Assembly (NCBI GenBank): GCA_963556195.1
Contig: OY744520.1
Span: 5,103,132 to 5,167,131 of the forward strand
DNA: 64,000 nt
Source of the DNA: Sepiola atlantica
Taxonomy: Eukaryota; Mollusca; Cephalopoda; Sepiida; Sepiolidae
Direction: 5' to 3'
Both the position numbers and the translations under genes were made by a program. The notes below the pieces were generated by a model, which was not told the origin of the DNA, did no database searches, and saw only the letters and a program-made list of their open reading frames with translations. Positions 58,775 to 64,000 of this stretch are shown piece after piece; positions within the stretch are counted from its first letter, which is position 1, and each line of letters opens with the position of its first letter.

Positions 58775-60060
58775 TTCTTTATTTTGGGCAATAAATAACC
58801 CCAAAAGTGTGTATTTGCCTTAAAATAAACAAGCCAAATCTTGTGTATGTTAAGTGCCATAGTTTAATGCCTTATACAGGACAGATTGTTCAAAATATAA
58901 TGAGTATTTTAAGCAGTAAGTATGTTAGAAATAGTCGAAGATTTCTGTATGAAACTTCGTTTATGAATATAGCGCATTACAGATTTGATGTCGACTATAA
59001 TTCAAAATGACCAAGAATTTTGTTTTTTATTTCAGGAGGCCAGTTACTAGGGTTATGGTAGTTTAATATTTGTTCACCCAAATAAAAGACTAAATAGTCT
59101 ACGTCTCATAGTCATGTTTAGATCAAATTCTGTTTCGTTATATCGATAGTAAATTCAATCAGAAATGCCATAGACGATAATTTACGCTAAACATTACAGC
59201 GATTTACGTACGCCTCGTAGATTATCAGATTTTGATATGTTTTCTGCGTCTACGCATCTCTCGGAGATGGTTTGTCCGTCGGGTATCGGTTGGCTCTCGA
59301 AGCTTCTTTGTAATATAGAATTTTCATCGATAAACGCGTAGATTAAACGAGCGTATGTTATTATAAATAATTCTAATCCACTAATAATATAAGAGCAACT
59401 TTCTCTATGTGTATCAGTAAGTCACAATTTTCTCAAACGAAATATTTTAACTTCTTTTAGAAATGAAAAATATTGCATTAATATTAAATAATAAATCCTT
59501 AAATAAATTAATGGTTAAAAATTATCAATAGCGTGGGAAATCCTTTTAATAGTGTAAAACAATTGATTTTGCTTTAAGTACCTATTGGTGCTAAAAACTC
59601 ATTAATATAATATAATATAATCTACAATTATGGCCCGTGTACTAGACAAACTGTTTAGGCCTGATATGTCTAGTCATCTTTATAAACGCTCTGTCGGTCG
59701 GTCTGTCTGTTATGCTTAACTTTGAAATGACATTTTAATCGCTTAACGATCAGTTCGAATGGGCGCATCTTATCGTTTATATCGGTTCTTGTTTCAGAAG
59801 TAGATTCTACAAAACAAATTGACATTTTCTTTAACAAAAATGCATTGAATGAACAATGGTAAGACTTTTCAGCAAATTAACCAACAATATCATATTTGTA
59901 AGAAAATAAGTTCTAAAGATTATCTCAGCTGGAAAAGAGATGGGCGACATTTTTAATATATCTTAAGTTTCCGCCACTCAAATACGACTCAGAAAATCAG
60001 TGAGTTGAATTTTTATTGGTAAAAATAATCTCTTCAACTGCTAAAGAAAAACAGTTTTAA
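58774..60060. other. AT-rich DNA, no gene
   Basis: No recognised coding or RNA feature. ctgtcggtcggtctgtctg near 59690 recalls a similar phrase near 8650. Confidence 0.5.
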
Positions 60061-60111
60061 CACACACACAAACACGCACACACACACACATATATATAAT
60101 AATTTAATATG

Positions 60112-60182
<71 letters not shown>

Positions 60183-60190
60183 ATATATGA
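60061..60190. repeat. (CA)n ... (TA)n microsatellite
   Basis: CA-rich run 60061-60090, TA run 60116-60170, then TATG units. Confidence 0.95.
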
Positions 60191-62150
60191 GGGTAAAATA
60201 CACGATATCATAAAATGAAACGCCGTGGAAACAGGATGTATGAAAAAGACAAAAAGAAAAACATGTTAAATACGGGAATAAAACATCATAAAAGACAGAT
60301 TTACTGTTTCATTTAGAGAAAAATGAAGATTTAATTTATTTTTAATAAGAAATAAGAAGACGCATAATGGGATGTGTTTACACGTGCGTAACTGTTTGAA
60401 AAAAGATATAAGCGCGTGTGACAAAGAGGTTGAAATTGAAAAAGGAGGTAGAAAAAAGAAAATAGAAAGTAATCAGAAGGCTCCTGAGATGTCAAATAAA
60501 AAGCAATGTAAATAAAGTAATGCCTGATAAATTGCAGACATTTAGTCCAAATTAAAATATTGGTGTTTACTGTTGTTATTCTTGTAGAGTGTATCCAGCT
60601 ACCATCGAGAACCTTTCATAATAAAAAAATATATACAAAAACTGTTTCCATAGTTCAAACAGTAGTATTTTCAATCGCATTAATACATTTTCATGAAATA
60701 TAAACCAACTGTAAAAATAGGACAATCAGATGTGAGTCAACATCCTTCTTGGTTATATGATAATAACATGGGATTTTGCATTTGGGACATCAGAGTTCAA
60801 CAAAGGCGATGTTTCACAGTGATATATGCACATATTCCTTATATATGCATACACACATATATATAATGTATTTGTAAAATTGATTCCATAAGTTCAAAGA
60901 GTATGTTCTACGTGTGTAAATAATAAACAAATTCCCATAAACATAGGTCTAAAAACGTTTGTGTTCGATTACCATTCAAACAAATAATGATCAACACTCT
61001 TTATTCTAAACATTTGACACGTTCAATGTGTTTAATGGTGCACTGCTATTTCTAAATATGGAATAGATAAATATTATCCTTGTGACCGGATCACAGGTCA
61101 AATAAACCTGAGCCTGGTGTACTTACATATATAAAAAAAAACATGAGAGCCAGAACACTAAACAAACATAAATGTTGTGTGACTCAGAAGAAAAGTCTAG
61201 GCGCCATGATGGGCATATCTAATTAATAGCCAACATAGGGGGAGCCGGTAGGAATACAGCCAATGTTGGTCTTACTTATTTCAGGGAATAGAATACAACA
61301 TATCAAATGCAGGTAAATAAATACAATCGGCACAAACTAAAAACTACGCAGAGGAAAAAAATCGATTAGTAATTGAGTGCAATTACAAAGTTTACCCACA
61401 CACAAAGAAACTTGTGTATATATATAAAACATAATCCCGAAGATGTGCCAACGATTTTCCGAACAGCCTATATATGAAAATAATAACTAAAAATAAATTT
61501 AGCTTATCTGAATTTGATTTCTTGAATAATAAAGGCGAATTACAATGTGTTTATTTGATTGAAATGTTTGGTCTATCCGGTGACGTTCCAATGGCTCTTA
61601 ATGTGAACTTTTGTCTATTGCTGTCCAACAGGTTCGTAGACTCTATAGCCAAGTTGCCGATAACACATTCAACAAAGTATTTTAAAAGAGAAAGCAATTA
61701 CTTTATTCGCTGTCAAATAGTTCATCCTCTTTGATGTATTGTAGGTGGAAAGTATTCTCCAGACGTAATATCAAACAAGATAGTGAGATCTGTCTTACCG
61801 TCAGTTTGGTTGGCCTTGGTGTAAGGCTGTGATCATTTATCTTCCTCTGGCCACAACGCTGCTATCTTTAATCATCTATCCTAATTCCTATTAGCTGAAA
61901 TGAGCTTCGGTAAAATGCATTTTCTCATGCTTATCATTTTCTCAGCCTGCAGAGATTGGACTCCTGTCTTGTCCCATGGATTGACCTTTCGTAACCTCCA
62001 ACTGATTGCCACGTATTTCTCGGCTTGTCCTTCAATGACTCTAAGTATATCCAATATATTACATTGTAAGTATATAGTATTATTACTAGTATATGTTGAA
62101 TTAGTAGTAGTGATTTATTCCTCTCCAGGAGTTAGGCACAAGGCTTGTTT
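60191..62150. other. No gene supported
   Basis: Two short plus-strand open frames (61474-61734 and 61900-62178) show no known domain; the second runs into the U2-like repeat, so it is unlikely to be real. Confidence 0.5.
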
Positions 62151-62151
62151 T

Positions 62152-62460
62152 TATCTTACTCCCACAAGTAAGATGTGACCCAAGGTCGGGTCTGGAAAGT
62201 GGGGTTTAAAAATTGCCTGAGCAGCCCCGTCGGCATTCCCCGGTCGGGGCGCCTCAGGCAGTAAGCAATAAACTTACTCCTCCCCAAAGAGGGGAGGCGA
62301 AGCCTGGGAGTGTGGACCTCCTAGAACTGCACAGGACGGACCCATAGACCGGCGTAAGTCAAGCCCCGAAGGCCAAGACAATACCAGTCTATGGGGTGCA
62401 GTATCCATCGAAACAGATACTACACTTTGATGTTAGCCAAAAGGCCAAGAACGTTGCAAG
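62152..62460 (-). repeat. U2 snRNA-headed repeat, copy 1
   Basis: Read on the minus strand from 62460: CTTGCAACGTTCTTGGCCTT, TTGGCTAACATCAAAGTGTA, GTATCTGTTTC, which is the 5' end of U2 snRNA (canonical CTTCTCGGCCTTTTGGCTAA, GATCAAGTGTAGTATCTGTT), including the branch-point-recognition GTAGTA. After this comes GATGGATACTGCACCCCATA and GACTGGTATTG, a block like the loop of U2 stem IV, and near 62310 CTAGGAGGTCCACACTCCC, like the end of U2. The middle of U2 (Sm site, stem-loops IIb/III) is missing. Downstream are two hairpins (CTCCCCTCTTTGGGGAG; AGTAAGTTTATTGCTTACT) and a GC-rich stretch. Not a working U2 gene. A sister copy lies 350 bp away. Confidence 0.8.
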
Positions 62461-62470
62461 TTTTATTTAT

Positions 62471-62811
62471 CTACCTCCCACAAGGTAAGATGTGACACAA
62501 GGTCGGGAAAGTGGGATTAGATAAGCCAGCGCTCGAGAGGTGAGCACTCTGGCCATTAAAAATTGCCTGGGCAGCCCCGTCGGCATTCCCCGGTAGGAGC
62601 GCCTCAGACAGTAAGCAATAAACTTACTCCTCCCCAAAGAGGGGAGGCAAAGCCTGGGAGGGTGCACTTCCTAGAACTGTACAGGACTGACCCATAGGAC
62701 CGGCGTAAATCAAGCCCCGAAGGCCAAGACAATACCAGTCTATGGGGTGCAGTATCCATCGGAACAGATACTACACTTTAATCTTAGCCAAAAGGCCAAG
62801 AACGTTGCAAG
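62471..62811 (-). repeat. U2 snRNA-headed repeat, copy 2
   Basis: Same unit as copy 1, in the same orientation, so the two are in tandem. The U2 part here is closer to the canonical sequence (GGCTAAGATTAAAGTGTAGT). It has about 40 bp that copy 1 lacks (62520-62560); on the minus strand this reads TAATGGCCAGAGTGCTCACC, TCTCGAGCGCTGG, with a Pol III A-box-like TGGCCAGAGTG. No B box is clear. Ends toward 62471 with CTTACCTTGTGGGAGGTAG, matched in copy 1 by CTTACTTGTGGGAGTAAG. Confidence 0.82.
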
Positions 62812-63229
62812 TATTTCATTGTGAGCTCCTGTGACACACTCGGCTGTTTTAGCATTATTCATGCTAAGTCCCATACACTTCTATCCGATAAGGGTTTGTT
62901 ATGTTAGTATTACTTCCGTTAGTAACATTTTTAGTAGTAATACTATTAATATGTGTACAGTATACTACTGATGGGTCTGTCGAGAATATAAGTGACTAAA
63001 TGTATGTCAAACTGATATATAACAATATAGGTAATTGTGCAGAATCAGGAGCCAAACGTTTTTCATATCATGGATATAACTGTAACCTTACGAGTGTATT
63101 TATTCCCACGTAGAAAATGCACATTTTCACGAAGACATGCAAGCAATTAGTAGATGGCTATTAGATTAACTAGTGTATGGTTAAATAGAAGAGAAGATTA
63201 AAATAAAATGTTCGGACAGAATTATCTTG
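62812..63229. other. No gene supported
   Basis: A TAG/TAA-rich patch near 62910-62955; nothing else recognised. Confidence 0.5.
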
Positions 63230-63760
63230 CACCATTTTTATAACGCTACCTAACCTACGTCTAAAATCCTGATTTCTATTTTGATCAGAATCCATTACGT
63301 GATATTAACTCTAGAAAATGTTTAAAATTTAGACGTAAGCTTGAGGGGTCTTCAAGAGAAATTTAAATTAAGTGAATCTTTCCTTATTAGTGTCTAATGA
63401 ACATGGATAAAATTCAATGCAAATCTGATATATTTGAATTAAAAAATTGGAAGTATTGCTGATCTAAAATCCCTTCAAAATATTTTTTTAACTTAAATTT
63501 GGGGAATATCCATTGCTTAATGGCTAATACCTATTGTTAAACTTTCTCCCAAATCAGAGTCATCTGATTTTCCTACTAAGGGATCTTATCTCCTTTGCAT
63601 GAAAATTAAACTAAATGTAGCCCACGTTACCATCACTTAAGCATAACATCTCTGTTATAAAATTCATTAGTTTAGCAATGAATTATGTGCATACAAATAT
63701 CAAACTATAGAGAGACATATACGAATACCTAACTTTATATAGATAAGCATTAGAAAAAAA
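63230..63760. repeat. Unclassified interspersed repeat (family K), copy 3
   Basis: Parallel to 23860-24440 over about 500 bp by ordered short blocks, and to 31640-31800 for ctctagaaaatgtttaaaat and gaggggtcttcaagagaaat. No coding content. Confidence 0.65.
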
Positions 63761-64000
63761 AGTAAAAAGAATTACCTACAATATAGATGTTTCTCGAAAC
63801 ATCTATGAAAGTAATTTAGTTCTCATTTGTATCCGCTTGAGTTTCGGAGGAAACTCAGCCACTTAGCTGCTACTAGTCTGATGTGTAATGGTCAGAGCCT
63901 CCGACGTAGATGACACAGGATCACCTATGTCATGTATAACAGCTACGATAATGTGTATAAAGGCAGGCAGTATCAGCTGACTTGGAACCTATACTTGAAA
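63761..64000. other. No gene supported at window end
   Basis: A short inverted repeat gtttctcgaaac followed by atctatg; otherwise nothing seen. Confidence 0.4.

Noticed and set aside
61474..61734. 86-codon open frame as a gene
   Set aside because: No recognisable domain, signal peptide or splice context; length is within chance for this DNA.
62404..62460. Functional U2 snRNA gene
   Set aside because: The Sm site and middle stem-loops are absent, and the two copies share the same non-U2 body.

Overview
This window looks like repeat-dominated animal nuclear DNA. It is AT-rich, has dozens of long (TA)n tracts, other microsatellites, and broken or 5'-truncated retrotransposons of many families (jockey/CR1-like, RTE-like, R4/Dong-like and L2/CR1-like LINEs, Ty3/Gypsy), two mariner DNA transposons, fold-back elements, and repeats derived from tRNA, 5S rRNA and U2 snRNA. 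The mix fits a mollusc, and from general knowledge an octopus-like cephalopod is my best guess; no host gene is present to prove it. I found no host coding exon, no tRNA or rRNA gene that looks functional, and no bacterial-type operon. All recognisable coding sequence belongs to mobile elements.

Layout. 0-7 kb: (TA)n tracts, a 344-bp-spaced tandem duplication, an RTE-like LINE remnant (2.2-3.1 kb, minus), a hammerhead-like motif (4.0 kb) and a 5'-truncated copy of the main LINE (6.5-7.0 kb, minus). 7-15 kb: a second LINE family (9.6-10.1 kb), a satellite-like array of about 165-bp units (10.2-11.1 kb), a 393-bp element with 131-bp inverted termini (11.8 kb) and a longer broken copy of the main LINE (13.1-14.9 kb, minus). 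16-35 kb: an unusual cluster of inverted (head-to-head) duplications at 18.1, 22.9, 27.8, 28.8, 33.1, 33.8 and 34.9 kb, a complete but dead mariner (24.6-25.9 kb), two members of a repeat family carrying hammerhead-ribozyme-like cores, and a Gypsy integrase remnant. 35.9-36.6 kb: a 39-bp minisatellite open on both strands. 37-41 kb: a second mariner with a duplicated end, and LINE 3' ends. 44-47 kb: a SINE and another truncated main-LINE copy.

47.9-55.5 kb is the richest part. An R4/Dong-like LINE fragment lies between two TAA microsatellites and is split in two by an insert that holds an intact jockey/CR1-like LINE (968-residue endonuclease/reverse transcriptase, all catalytic residues visible, poly(A) tail). 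56-64 kb: tRNA- and 5S-derived remnants, a GATA array, and two tandem U2-snRNA-headed repeats on the minus strand.

How parts relate: the intact LINE at 49.6-53.4 kb is the same family as the dead copies at 6.5, 13.1 and 46.0 kb, so it or a close sister is the likely source. The strongest candidates for something under-described are the hammerhead-like cores whose stem I differs by a compensatory base pair between copies, the recurring head-to-head inverted copies, and the U2-headed tandem repeat.
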